Assembly (NCBI GenBank): GCA_037043455.1
Contig: JAWPHD010011227.1
Span: 1 to 64,000, forward strand
Length of the DNA: 64,000 bases
Direction of reading: 5' to 3'
From: Cyrtodaria siliqua
Lineage: Eukaryota > Mollusca > Bivalvia > Adapedonta > Hiatellidae
The notes under the pieces were generated by a model. That model was given only the letters and a program-made list of their open reading frames with translations. It ran no database searches and had not been told where the DNA came from. Shown here piece by piece: positions 9,680 to 20,945 of the stretch. The position numbers were made by a program, and so were the translations under genes. Numbering within the stretch: position 1 is the stretch's first letter; the number at the start of each line of letters is the position of its first letter.

Positions 9680-12186
9680 GTACCAACAAGGACTCAGAAT
9701 TAAATAATGTTGATCTCAATCAAGATTTTTTTAACTTCAAAGTACCAACCCTTAATGAACAAGAATCAAAATCTCTGGATGGCTTTCTAACATATGAAGA
9801 AGCATCCCGTTCTCTATCATCCATGCATAATAACCGTTCACCCGGAACAGATGGCTTTGGAGCAGACTTCTTTAAAGTGTTTTGGAAAAAAATAGGTCAT
9901 TTTATTGTTCGAGCTATCAATTATGGTTACACAAAAGGGGAACTTTCAATAACTCAGACAGAAGGAGTCATAACTTGTATTCCAAAAGATAACAAGCCAA
10001 GACAATTTTTAAAAAATTACAGACCCATATCTCTACTCAATTGTGCCTATAAAATAGCCTCAGGAGCCATAGCATACAGACTTAAAGCTGTATTACCTAA
10101 ACTTATTAATGATAGTCAAACTGGTTTTATTGCAGGGAGATATCTTGGTGAAAATACTCGTTTAATATATGATATCATGCAATTCACAGAAGAGCAAGAT
10201 ATAGCAGGTCTTCTATTGTTGGTTGACTTTGAAAAGGCATTCGACTCTTTATCATGGTCTTTTATCTATAAAGTCTTGACGTATTTTAAATTTGGTAATT
10301 CTCTAATATCATGGATTAGATTATTTTACCATAAAGCAAAACTAGCTGTTAACCTCGGAGGGCATTTATCCTCATTTTTTTTCAATCGGTAGAGGCTGCC
10401 GTCAGGGTGATCCGATCTCGCCATATATCTTTATTTTATGTGCAGAAATACTAGCAATAATGATTAAAAATAATAGAAAAATTAAAGGAATAACCATTAA
10501 CAACAAGGAACATAAATTATCACAATATGCCGATGACACATCAATTCTTCTGGATGGAACGGATATTTCTTTAAATGAAACACTTCATGTACTATCTTAT
10601 TATGCAGAAATTTCAGGCCTTAAAGTAAATTTCGACAAAACTCAAGTTGTTTGGATAGGAAAAAAAAGATTTAGTTCAGAACAATTAAAACACGATGGAA
10701 ATTATCATGGGGAAAAAATGAATTTAGACTTTTAGGAATTAATTTTCATGTAGACTTAAACAAAATGATTGACATAAATTATAATCATAAAATACTAACA
10801 ATAAAAAATCACATTAAGCTTTGGAAACGTAGGTACCTAACTCCTCTTGGAAAAATAACAGTCATTAAAACTTTATTAATACCAAAACTCAATCACTTAT
10901 TTATGTCTCTCCCCAACCCAAATGAGTCGACGATTAAACTTATCAACAACATTTTATATGAATTTTTGTGGGAAGGTCCAGCAAAAATCAAACAAGCTGT
11001 CGTAATCAAACAATATTCTGAAGGTGGTTTAAATATGACCAACTTGCAAGCTTTTATCTTTGGGTTAAAAGCATCATGGATAAAACGACTCATTAGCAAT
11101 ACAAGTAGTAGTGGGTGGCACCATATAGTCACTAACACTGTCAATATTAAAAATTTATGTTGTTTTGGAAAGAGGTACATACAGCAAAAATTAGTTACAA
11201 TGAAAAACATGTTCTGGAGAGATGTTTTAAAGGCTTTTTATAATATCATAGAAAATAATACTATATCAACAAATCATCATTTTCTGGCAAGTCCACTATA
11301 TTATAATACAAACTTGGTTATAGGAGGTAAAACCTTTTTTATGAAAGAATGGTATGACAAGGGAATTTATCTTATAAATGACCTTTTTAACACTGATGGA
11401 CGTTTGTATTCCTTGGATGAATTTAGTACCATATATAAACTTAAAATAAATTTCATGACTTTCAATGGAATTATGGCATCAATTAAATCCATGGCAGGTA
11501 ACAAAAAGATAACATACAGGGACATAACTCAGAAATTATTCGAACCAACACTGCCATTAAATATCACACCATTCTTAAAAACAACAAAAGGAAGTAAAGA
11601 ATTTTACTATATACTTAATAAAAATACAGAACAACCTTCTTCTAAACTTAAATGGGAACAAAATTATAACATAGAGCAAGAAACATGGAAGGAAATGTAT
11701 ATGGCACCTTTCAAATCAACCTCTAGTTCTACATTACAGTGGTTTCAACTTAGAATTATCCATAGAATTTTACCTACAAGAAAATACTTGCATACCATAA
11801 ATGCAATAGATAGCCCTCTATGTCACACCTGTCACCAGGAAGAAACATTGGTCCATTTGTTATGGTCTTGTCCTGATACACAGAACTTTTTATATCAAGT
11901 AAATAATTGGTTATACACTAAAAGTGTTTTAATTCCATTCACTGAGGAGTTATTTATATTTAACATTGGTAATAATATGTCTACAGCTGATCTCAGTGTA
12001 ATACTTGAAATCAAGTACTATATATTTTCTTCTAAACGCCTAAATTCACCACTCTCTATAGCAGCCTTCAAAAACATACTTGTGTATTGTTATAAAACAC
12101 TTAAAGAAATAGCCATTATGAACAACAATCTAGAACCTTTCTACCAAAACTGGCAAAAATACAAAGATATTTTGGAACCTTCCTAA
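9680..12186 (+). pseudogene. LINE reverse transcriptase (ORF2 C-terminal two-thirds), two frameshifts
   Basis: Reverse transcriptase of the LINE above, beginning just before the fingers region. In order: LNEQESKSLDG, RSPGTDGFGADFF, NYRPISLLN, QTGFIAGRYLGENTR, the motif A Asp in VDFEKAFDS (about 10225), GCRQGDPISPYIF, the catalytic box QYADDT (10526-10540), GLKVNFDKTQ, then the connection/thumb and a C-terminal Cys knuckle C-x2-C-x7-H-x4-C at 11821-11870. Frame breaks are one extra T in the 8-T run at 10375-10382, and a one-base shift near 10705-10712. The rest is open to the TAA at 12184. Catalytic residues are intact, so damage is light. There is no 5' half, so it cannot have moved by itself. 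Confidence 0.88.
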
Positions 12187-12714
12187 AATAAACTTATTAC
12201 AAAATGAGTTTTTGTAAAATTTTGTAATTCACTGTATGAAATATTCACCAAATAATGAGATAAAAGATAATAATATCTGAATAAAAAGTGTTAATATAGG
12301 CCAATTTAGCTGAACCAAGACCGCATCACTTTTAAAGTTGATATCATTTTAATCAATGCTCATATGTTTCCTGTTGTGAGGGGCTGCATGGGGGTTAGCA
12401 TACAGAGTAAGAAAACTTAGATCTTCACTAATTTTTTTTCTATTGTTTAACATGCTAAAATACTTCCCCTTAATAATACAAATATTAACTGCATCTATTG
12501 CAACATGTAGTATAACTATTTGTTTACATTTTAATTAATAATGATAATATGCTTGTACTTTGTGCTCATATGAATCTTCAGGAATTATTCAGATATATAT
12601 CATTATATTTGTAAGGTGTGCGGTGGGATGGTCCTCCCCGACCCATCACACACCTATTTACGGGGAGAATAAACGGGTCACCCAAGTGGTGATTGAAAAA
12701 AAAAAAAAAAATAT
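9680..12714 (+). mobile_element. 5'-truncated L1/Tx1-like LINE with A-tail and TSD
   Basis: A 3 kb non-LTR retrotransposon copy lacking ORF1 and the endonuclease, the usual outcome of incomplete target-primed reverse transcription. It ends in a run of 15 or more A. It is bracketed by ATATATATTGA (9669-9679 and 12715-12725), which belongs to the interrupted array unit; the exact duplication length is blurred by the A/T-rich junction. The 3' UTR (12187-12694) holds a GGGAGAATAAACGGGTCACCC stretch. Assignment to the L1 group rests on the RT motifs, the C-terminal CCHC knuckle and the poly-A tail. Confidence 0.85.
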
Positions 12715-13500
12715 ATATATATTGAAAGTTTGATGAAGAAATATCAAGAAATGAGAAAGTTATAGCCAGCGTTAAGTTTTCGTGAAGAAAAAATAAATAT
12801 TTAACCCATATAACGACCATCAGTGTGACCTTGACCTTTATATTTTAGTATAGTCATGTCGATGTTGTCATGATGAGTATATATCGAAAGTTTGATGAAG
12901 AAATATCAAGAACTGAGAAAATTATAGCCAATGTTAAGTTTTCGTGAAGAAATAAATGAGTATTTAACCCATATAACGACCTTCAGTGTGACCGTGACCT
13001 TTATGTTTTAGTATGGTCATGTCGATGTTGTCATGATGAGTATATATCGAAAGTTTGAGATGAAGAAATATCAAGAACTGAGAAAATTATAGCCAACGTT
13101 AAGTTTTCGTGAAGAAAAAAATGAGTATTTAACCCATATAACGACCTTCAGTGTGACCTTGACCGTTATATTTTAGTATGGTCTTGTCGATGTTCTCATT
13201 ATGAGTATATATTGAAAGTTTTATGAAGAAATATCAAGAAATGAGGAAGTTATAGCCAACATTAAGTTTTCGTGAAGAAAAAATTGAGCATTTAACCCCT
13301 ATAATGACCTTCAGTGTGACCTTGACCTTTATATTTTAGTATGGTCATGTTGATGTTGTCAGGATGAGTATTTATTGAAAGTTTGATGAAGAAATGAGAA
13401 GTTATAGCCAACGTTAAGTTTTCGTGACGGACCGACTGATGGACGGACGGACGGACAACGAAGTGATCCATATGTATCGCATTTTTCTTCGAAAAGGCGA
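12715..13500. repeat. ~163 bp tandem array, family F, right of the LINE
   Basis: Units anchored on GATGTTGTCATGATGAG (12861, 13023, 13188 and 13351; spacing 162-165 bp), GAAAGTTTGATGAAGAAAT and GTGACCTTGACCTTTAT. The array ends in a GACGGACGGACGG tract (13427-13460) and a hairpin TCGCATTTTTC / TTC / GAAAAGGCGA (about 13477-13501). It continues the partial unit at 9540-9679. Confidence 0.85.
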
Positions 13501-14999
13501 CACAAACAGGAAGAGTTTACTACATATGTATACCTTTTATAAACCTACTGAAGATGAGTTAATATATGTATATAACTTACTTCTTTTTGGAAATTCGAAC
13601 ACTATAGATGTAAAAGGCACCAAACAAGTCAAAACTCAAAACTGTAACGTCTAATTTATAGAGATTCATTTTAGGCATATTCAATCTCGGGTATTTTATT
13701 TGAATTGAATTGAATTGGGGTTTTAAGGCGCTTCAACACATGAAAAGGTTATATGGCGCCTAAAAGGCATGAACATGCCAGGCTCATCTTCCATGTATAT
13801 CGAGATAAAATATGGAAAATGGGCCTAGAACCTTCTCACCCTGAACTGCAGAGTTGCTGCAAATTCTATCGTAGAAACTCCATTAACGCTGGAGCCACGT
13901 TATTGTTTTTCTGCCACTGCTCTTTTGATGTGAGCGGTATAGCACCTGAAACAATGCAGGGATCATGATGAAGACCTTTAATGAACATGAACAAAAAATG
14001 ATAAAATGAACATGAATTTGGGGGGATTCTACCCCTCTGCCTACCCCTCCAAAGGGATCTGCAGTGGCCGTATTCTTTGCCCCGTGACCAAACGGGGCAC
14101 CCGGCAACCACACGGGGCTTTTAAGTACCTGTGAATAAACCTTTATTTTTAATGGGCATACATACATTATTTTATGACCTGAACACCTGGATATGGTATT
14201 GATAAATGATTCGGAGTGTTGCCGTTATTTGGAGGATTAGTGCCTTTAACAATGTCATTGCATGTTTTATAATATAAAGTATAAAATGAGTTACTTATTC
14301 CAGTACCTACTGATACTCATAAATTGCATTATATTGCATAGTATACTTAATTGTAGTGTTGTTATTCAATGAACTACTATGCAAGAGATTATGCCGATAT
14401 AAATATATTTTAGAGTAATGTCATTTTGGCTGATGATCTCTGAATATATGTAAATCATCACCTCTTATAATTCTGTTAAGAATGATGTTTGTATTTTATC
14501 GATGTGTTTATGTTAGTATGTCAGTATGTAAACAATGAGATGCAAATGAACTAATTATATACACAAGTTTACCCTGGAATAGTGTTAACATAACAGCCAG
14601 ACAGAATTTTATTTTCCTCCCGTCACATATACAATACAAGTCTTACCACAAAATATATATAACAATGTAATAGTACATATACCTCTCTATACAGAGATAT
14701 AAGTGATGATCAATTACAAGTGATATAACTAATGTAGTAATAGTAGTTACACTCAAATTCTTTACAGTTTCTTCATATTTTTCCTATGAACAACTTTTTT
14801 TTGGATTTGGTACAAAGCTAGAATGGTCTATCCTATTTTTAAGCATATTTTAGCTTTCAAAATAATAGGTCACCAACATTGTTTCCGAGATGATATCTTA
14901 AGATAAATATATGACCCATATTCCATTTTTGGAAAATTTCGTATTATTTCAGTAAAATCTAAACTAATAGACAAAAAACAAGTAATTTAGTAACAAAAA
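13501..14999. other. Non-coding stretch with a SINE-like tail fragment
   Basis: A segment at about 13700-13800 starts with GAATTGAATTGAATTGG and continues GCGCCTAAAAGGCATGAACATG, which looks like the reversed 3' end of a tRNA-type SINE. An imperfect GGGGCACCCGGC / CACGGGGC patch lies at 14090-14120. The rest is AT-rich with no credible reading frame. Confidence 0.35.
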
Positions 15000-17900
15000 T
15001 GAAATCAATTACATTAATTGTATTCAAGCTCAATAAATATGATCCTATTCTATGTATATATTCAGAAAAATGCATTATATACAGTGGGAACGCCAGGAAC
15101 TAATTATTCAGCTTTTTTGATCATTTTGATTCTCCGCGACAGGGATTATTTTTTTAGTGTTTGCCGGACTATTTCATTAAAAAAATCACAAAACGCCGCC
15201 ATTTTCTTTTTGTAAAAACGTCGATTCAGACCGCAGTTATCAATTTTACGCGTACCTAGTTTACAGGAGTGAACACTTTTTTAACATGTCAGTTTTGGAT
15301 TACGTCATCAATACGTAGAATGTGTTTACACGTTGGTAAACGTGGAATCCACTGTGTTTCGATAGCGATATCTGATGCAGGGTGTTCATACTGGGATAAA
15401 CAATTGGAAATATACACAGGTTAACGTAATGAAGGAAACAGTTGACTGTCTTAGAACTCTGCAGGCAAATAAAACGTGAGTTCAAATGTGTACATATACA
15501 ACTCTTTTTCTTGAAATTTGCCAAGCACATCGATGGTGTTAATGTTGACAAACTGTGTAAATAGTAAACATAACTGGATCAGCCGTGACAGTTGTTGATT
15601 TCATTGAATTATTCATATGATTCCTCTCTCAGAATCATTCTTGTTTGTATAACAAGACCTGTAGCCATAGACATGATGCCCTTCCAGGGGTGGTCCATGT
15701 TCCCTTGTTCCCTGACAATACGACCCGGTGATCCCCAAAAGTTTTGCCTTGTTCCCCAAAAATATGTTCCCTTGTTCCCCAAAACTGCTGGGAGACCCTC
15801 AGCCCTGAACCCTGTGAAGGGGTATCTTATGGTATGCCTGTAATGGCCAGTGTCAAACCCCACATATGCTGCATGGCCATGGGACACAGCAATTCCTAAA
15901 CCACATCCCTGCCACCCTCTTCTCTACATTTACCCACAGGCAGCTGACGCATACCCTCCCCATGGACTTTTTACCCTTCTTTGAAGAAGCCTGTAAAAGG
16001 CCTATTCCCCACTCTCATTTCTTTTAAAAGCATGCAGACTTCCCCACTTTTTAAACTTAGCTTGGAAATTTCATTCTCCATTTATGTATTCCACCCCCAA
16101 TTAAGAGCAAAAGGCCCATTCCCCAAAACTGGTTAAAAGGCCCTGCTGCCCCCACCACTATCCCCAACCCCCTTCTACGTCCCTCCCCCATATTTTCTCT
16201 ACAAACCCTACTTAAAATGTGTTCAATGAAATGCTAAATACTGCAACACTTGGTTTTCAATTAAAAACAAAATATACACTACATCCCAGTTCTATTTTAT
16301 GTGACTGTATCTGCTAAAGTGATCTGTGTACCATGAACAGGGCTTTTTTACCTTATGTAACAGAGACACCTCTAAAAGGCCTCTTTCCCAGTTGAGAACT
16401 TGACTGTTTTTTCCCCAGTTGTGGCAGAAATATTTGCCAATCAAAAAAAAGCAGTGTCTCAGAATTTGAGAAAAAGCATTAATGTGTTTTTGTCTGTGGA
16501 GTCAGTTCTGACTGAGAAACAGTAATTATAATAACTGTTGGCTGAAAATATAAATAAAGCATAGTATTGTCAAATTTACTTAATTGGTAAAATATTACAT
16601 TTTTCCCAAAATGAGAAATAAGCTCGTCTTTTTCCCCAAAATGGAAAGGCCTGGGCCTCTTCCCAATTTTGTGGAAAAAAGCAAATTTTCTAAGTAACAG
16701 TACATAGAAATAAGAATTGAATACATAGATATATCTAATTATTATTTAATTTCAGCGAAATGTTCAGAAATGTTCAGATCCAAATGAAATTTGGCAATTT
16801 CGTTTATACACTGTGTCATTATCTTTTTCATAGGGAGACATCAGTCTCACAGACATGATGCCTGCATCTTACATATTCTGATCTGAAATGCGACTCTTGG
16901 TTGGATGAGGTGAGGTTGGAGGAGCTCACAAAAACAAGATGGATTTCATAAAGTTTGTAAGCAGAACTTATTTGTATTGTGGGGAAGCATTTCACATCAA
17001 TGCCAGAAAAAAGAATAAAATAATAATAATTAGATAAATCTAGTTAAAACACCTGGAAACCTTACCTGAAAGGTGGAACTGAGAGACAGTATTAAAGCAT
17101 GAAAAGGATCTTAAACAATACATACGTTCTTAGTATTAAAAAACAACAACATTTGGTAATCTTTTTCAGTAAATTTTATATTGACTAATTAAATATACAG
17201 GTCTGTGTTTACTGTATTAAACCAGGCAAACTCCCTTAATACACTGCTGACTCCTCTTTTTATTTGGAATAAAATAATAATCAGTTATTCTGAGGTAAAA
17301 AAATAATATAATCTGTTTTAATATGTTTAAACTTACAGCCTGTCAGATTCTTCTTTATTTAATGATCTTGTGGTCTAAATACAAATAATGGAGTAAAAAA
17401 ATGATAAGTAAATATTTGATACCAAATAAACATAATGGCCCACTTTTATTGACAATGATATGTAAACATAGGTTTAATTTTTATTTTATTTGGCCTGTAT
17501 AGGTTCTATATAAAATACATATTTTGTATATTATTAAAAGTGATCAAGTTTTAGTATTTCATGTACACCAGATATTTAAGTTGTAATACTCAGTGTTTGC
17601 ATTTTCTTTATTTTTCAGACAAGATGCTGCCATGTATACAACTGTAATGGATCCAAGTATTGAACAATAAATTGAATGGATTATCTTGAACTACATCTAC
17701 AGTTCTTGTTCTCAACACTAATTGACACTCATGTTTTTCACAAGGATCTGTGCATGCTGGTTTCCTCCTACATGCATTTAGCGCTGTCATCCATGCCAAT
17801 GAGAGTGATGTGAAAAGTAGTTTTGCTTATTTAATACTCAATAAAAAAACACTCATCATTCCATTTGAGACGTTGAAGCAACAGTTTTATTGAACTGACT

Positions 17901-18025
17901 GTTACGTGTACATATAACGGAGAATACATGTTGATGCTGAACTATGTTCAAAACCTGTGACACAACTTTAAAAAAAACACAGCATAGGGTTGTAACTTGT
18001 TTTATTAACATATTAATTATGGACC
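15000..18025. other. Long non-coding stretch
   Basis: No gene supported. There is a CCCC/TTCCCC-rich patch at 15690-16150, and isolated splice-like sites (CTTTATTTTTCAG at about 17618 followed by AATAAA at 17667) with no open frame worth calling. The composition is otherwise AT-rich and unique-looking. Confidence 0.35.
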
Positions 18026-18029
18026 TTAA

Positions 18030-18300
18030 AGGGACACACAGCAATCTTCATTTGCTGAAAAGCTAACAACTCGCAGCGTCCCATTAGTTTTTCTACATAA
18101 TTCACATGTTTGCAATCATTAATATTAATACTAAAATAGTGCGAAGCTAATAGTTATTATTATATTACTAAACTGTTGATAATATTGCACCAATAGTTTA
18201 TACATTTCACTCACAGCCATTACCAGTATGTATTATATGTTTGACATGCCTATTAAACAAATGATCACTTTTTCAGTTGAATGACATGAATTCATTAAAC
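18030..18300 (+). mobile_element. TTAA-type MITE copy with only the left end clear
   Basis: Left end TTAA|AGGGACACACAGCAATCTT at 18026. It is followed by an interior (CATGTTTGCAATCATTAATATTAAT, TAATATTGCACCAATA) that matches the complete copy at 40980-41306 and the fragment at 53541. The right terminus is not recognisable, so the end coordinate is approximate. Confidence 0.5.
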
Positions 18301-18836
18301 CTGAGTATATCCAACATTTGAACTTCACTTGACCTCCCTATAATATATATATCTGTGCCAGTGGACATGGCAGACGCTTAGGGATCACTTTAAGCTCTGT
18401 CAGCTCTCATGTAAGATCCTCTATTACCTATGTTCATGAAACACACATTTTCGTCTTACTCTATGAAAATATGTATAACGTTCTTCCTTAGCAATTATTC
18501 AATACTATTGACATGTTCAATAACTATGAATTTGATTTTGGCAAAGTTGTGATTAGAGCATAATATTATGTACATTGAATATGAAAATGAAACGCATTAC
18601 GTATTTGAATAGACAGACGCCTATAGTCTTCCAGACCGCCTCGAATCCATTTAAAATAAATCAGGAATGATAAATGTCCTTGCTGACAAAAGCACATGAC
18701 AGATGTGTGTATTATAATACATGATGCTGTTTTCCGTGCTTTTCTCATTTTGGCGACCATCTTAAAATTTTAAGTACGTTAGAAAATTAAAAAATAGAAG
18801 AAGCTGCACAGTAACCGATTTATAAGTTACATATAG
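18301..18836. other. Non-coding spacer
   Basis: AT-rich. ATGGCAGACGCTTAGGGATCACTTTAAG (about 18368-18395) is shared in diverged form with 46422-46450, which suggests an unclassified repeat. No gene seen. Confidence 0.3.
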
Positions 18837-19123
18837 TAAGGCCAAACAAAAAAATAGGTGTGTTTCCTATTGCATGCTCTAAAAATATAGGGTCGGTAGG
18901 TAGGCATTTTCTTTTCTTTTTTTTCGGAGCAAGATATTTATATCATAAACCCCATTCAAGTTGATGATACAGCTGAAAGTTTCTCTGTGATGTCAGTTTA
19001 CCTCGATATATTGTGATAAATCATTGTTCAGAACAAATATATATATTTATTTTTTTCATAAAAAGTTTAAAAATAGGGTCGGTCGGGCCACCGGAAACAC
19101 AGGTATTATTTTTTTTTGCCTAA
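18837..19123. mobile_element. ~287 bp MITE with TAAGGC termini
   Basis: The left end TAAGGCCAAACAAAAAAATA and right end TATTTTTTTTTGCCTAA form imperfect inverted repeats. Just inside lie matching GGTGTGTTTCC and GGAAACACAGG. ATAGGGTCGG occurs inside both ends. The interior TCATTGTTCAGAACAAAT and TGACATCACAGAG segments recur, reversed, in the split copy at 37703-39265, which confirms a mobile family. The transposase family is not assigned. Confidence 0.65.
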
Positions 19124-19213
19124 TATATATAAGTAAATATACAATGTTAATAGCTCTTATTTATCCCATGTTGAGACGACACACAAGCTAGACCACGAGA
19201 CAATATACGTTTT

Positions 19214-20146
19214 AATTGAATTGAATGTTGTTTAACGGCTCATCAACACAGTATAGGTTATTTAGAGCCGCCCCAGAGAGAGGGGAAGGAATACATAGAA
19301 ATCTCGGAAACTGCCCTACTCTTGTTATCGAATAGATTCCTTAACGTGCTCGGAGGATAAACCGATACACGGGACCGCCCGGTTTACGTCCCCATCCGAC
19401 GGACGAGACTAATGGGGCCTTTACACAGGATGGCGACCTTTGTGCCTTCCGTGTGGGACCATAAAATTTGCCAGGTCGTCGTTGGAGGCTCAAAGGAGGC
19501 AGAATGGTTGCCTAGGTCGTTCAAAGGTGGTACACAGGAGGTTCAGACATCGCCATGGACGCCATGGTCGCCGTGAATTTTTGAACATGTTCAAAACAGT
19601 CGCACAAAGGTCGCCGAGGAGGTTGGTTGCTCAAAGTGGCTCAAAGGAGGCAGAAGGGAGGCACAAGCATTACCGTGGTTGCAGAATGGAGGCACAGTTG
19701 TCGCCCAATGGTCGCCAGGTAATAGATGCGTTCTGCTGCAATTTGTTTTGGCTGTATGGTCGTCCAGTGATCGTCGTTAGTTGCCGTTGGTCGCCGATGA
19801 TGGCACAGAGGAGGCACAGAGGAGGCTCAATGGTTGTTGCCCAAACATTGCTCCGGGGTCGCCTATGTAGTCTATCATCGCGTTGGTTGCCGTAGGTTGC
19901 ACAGGGGAGGCAGGCAGGTGGCTTAGTGGACGCACAGGTCGTTCGTAGATCGCCATGAAAATGCCCGAAAATTGTATTGTTGGTAGTTCAAGGGAGGCAC
20001 AATGATCGCTGGAGCAGTTACATAGAAACATGATTTTCTGGGTTTAGGCGACCATTAAGACTCCTGTCCATTTTTTTGGTCGCTCAAAGGTGGCACAAAG
20101 GTCGCAGCCCTGTGTAAAGGGGCCTTAAGGGAAAGTGTCTTGGTCA
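19214..20146 (-). mobile_element. tRNA-type SINE (SINE-gamma), minus strand, split by a MITE
   Basis: From left to right (3' to 5' of the SINE): an ATTGAATTGAATG tail, GTTTAACGGCTCATCAACACAGTA, GAGCCGCCCC, GTGCTCGGAGGATAAACCG and CCATCCGACGGACGAG. This is interrupted at 19413-20125, then resumes TAAGGGAAAGTGTCTTG at 20126-20144. It matches the complement of the complete copy at 30211-30513. The 5' part beyond about 20146, including the tRNA-like head, is not recognisable. Confidence 0.8.
19413..20125. mobile_element. PIF/Harbinger-like MITE inserted in SINE-gamma
   Basis: A 713 bp element with terminal inverted repeats of about 34 bp (28 of 34 positions match): CCTTTACACAGG then GCGACCTTTGTGCC from each end. 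The host SINE gives the empty site, so the duplication TAA (19410-19412 and 20126-20128) is unambiguous. A 3 bp TAA/TWA duplication with such termini fits PIF/Harbinger. The interior is filled with short variants of the terminal motif (CAAAGGTCGCC, GGAGGCACAA, GGTCGCC). The 151-codon Arg-rich frame at 19440-19895 is a by-product of these repeats, not a transposase. Confidence 0.82.
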
Positions 20147-20382
20147 TCGCTAACCCGGCCGAATCCGAATTTTATAAAAGGATACTAAGTTTAGGGTTAT
20201 TACCCTCGCGAGCCTATCTACCCTATAGACTGCAGGGTTCTGCCCATCCCTTACTGATTGGTACTAATATAGTTTCATAAAAGACGGTACGCCCGACCCT
20301 ACGCCTAACTCGGTAATCGAAATAAAAAGTCCAAAAATGCAATAACAATGGAGGAGGTATTGGCGGTGTGTGGTTTGTGGGG

Positions 20383-20396
20383 TGTGTGTCGTGTGT

Positions 20397-20444
<48 letters not shown>
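20383..20444 (+). repeat. GT repeat running into a 34-G homopolymer
   Basis: GTGTGTGTC, then (GT)n, then 34 consecutive G (20411-20444), then TTCAGG. Poly-C/poly-G tracts of this length are rare and could form G-quadruplexes, or could be partly a sequencing artefact. The apparent Pro-rich and Gly-rich reading frames across it are not genes. Confidence 0.95.
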
Positions 20445-20446
<2 letters not shown>

Positions 20447-20802
20447 CAGGTACATGTGTGTACTTACCTTTATCTACCGTTTTATAACTCTGAAATATAC
20501 GTCAGAACGAGCATTGTAACATCAAAAAAACATAATACGGGTAGCATGACCCCGAACCCAACTAGGATAAGTTAAACGGAGTGAGGGCGGGAGGAACCCC
20601 GAACCCCACTAAGATGAGTTAAACTGTGTAAGTGGTGGCGGTCAGGGGGGTGAGGGGAGGGGAGGGGATGCAGCAGGGTACACATACATGTAAGTGGTCG
20701 ATTGCCAATCATGTGTTCTTGGTATCTCAGATGTAAAGGCGCTGGCACGGTTTAATACACAGATTGTTTCAAAGATGCTATTTCACAGACTTTCAAAAAA
20801 AA

Positions 20803-20945
20803 GGCCTCGGTTACACAGTGGAAAAGGAGTTGAACCTAAGGAGCTGGAGCCCTGGTGATGGCATGTCTAATGGGACTATTCACCCATCTTACTTCCCTCT
20901 GCGGTCGCTGTTCAAATCAATAAAGCCCTAGTTCATATTATATTT
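20803..20945 (+). mobile_element. Degenerate tRNA-type SINE (SINE-delta), unit 1
   Basis: GGCCTCGGTTACACAGTGGAAAAGG resembles a tRNA A-box head. It is followed by GGCATGTCTAATG and TTACTTCCCTCTGCGGTCGCTGTTCAAATC, ending AATAAAGCCCTAG. The body recurs at 21478-21560 (inside unit 2), 32519-32665 and 41411-41565, which defines a small family. Confidence 0.5.

Noticed and set aside
15592..15887. Overlapping frames on both strands over a CCCC-rich patch
   Set aside because: Mirror translations of low-complexity TTCCCCAAAA repeats.
19440..19895. 151-codon Arg/His/Gly-rich frame
   Set aside because: Lies within the Harbinger-like MITE and is produced by its GTCGCC/GGCACAA repeats. It has no transposase motifs.
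20264..20575. Poly-Pro and poly-Gly reading frames
   Set aside because: Direct consequence of the GT/34-G tract.
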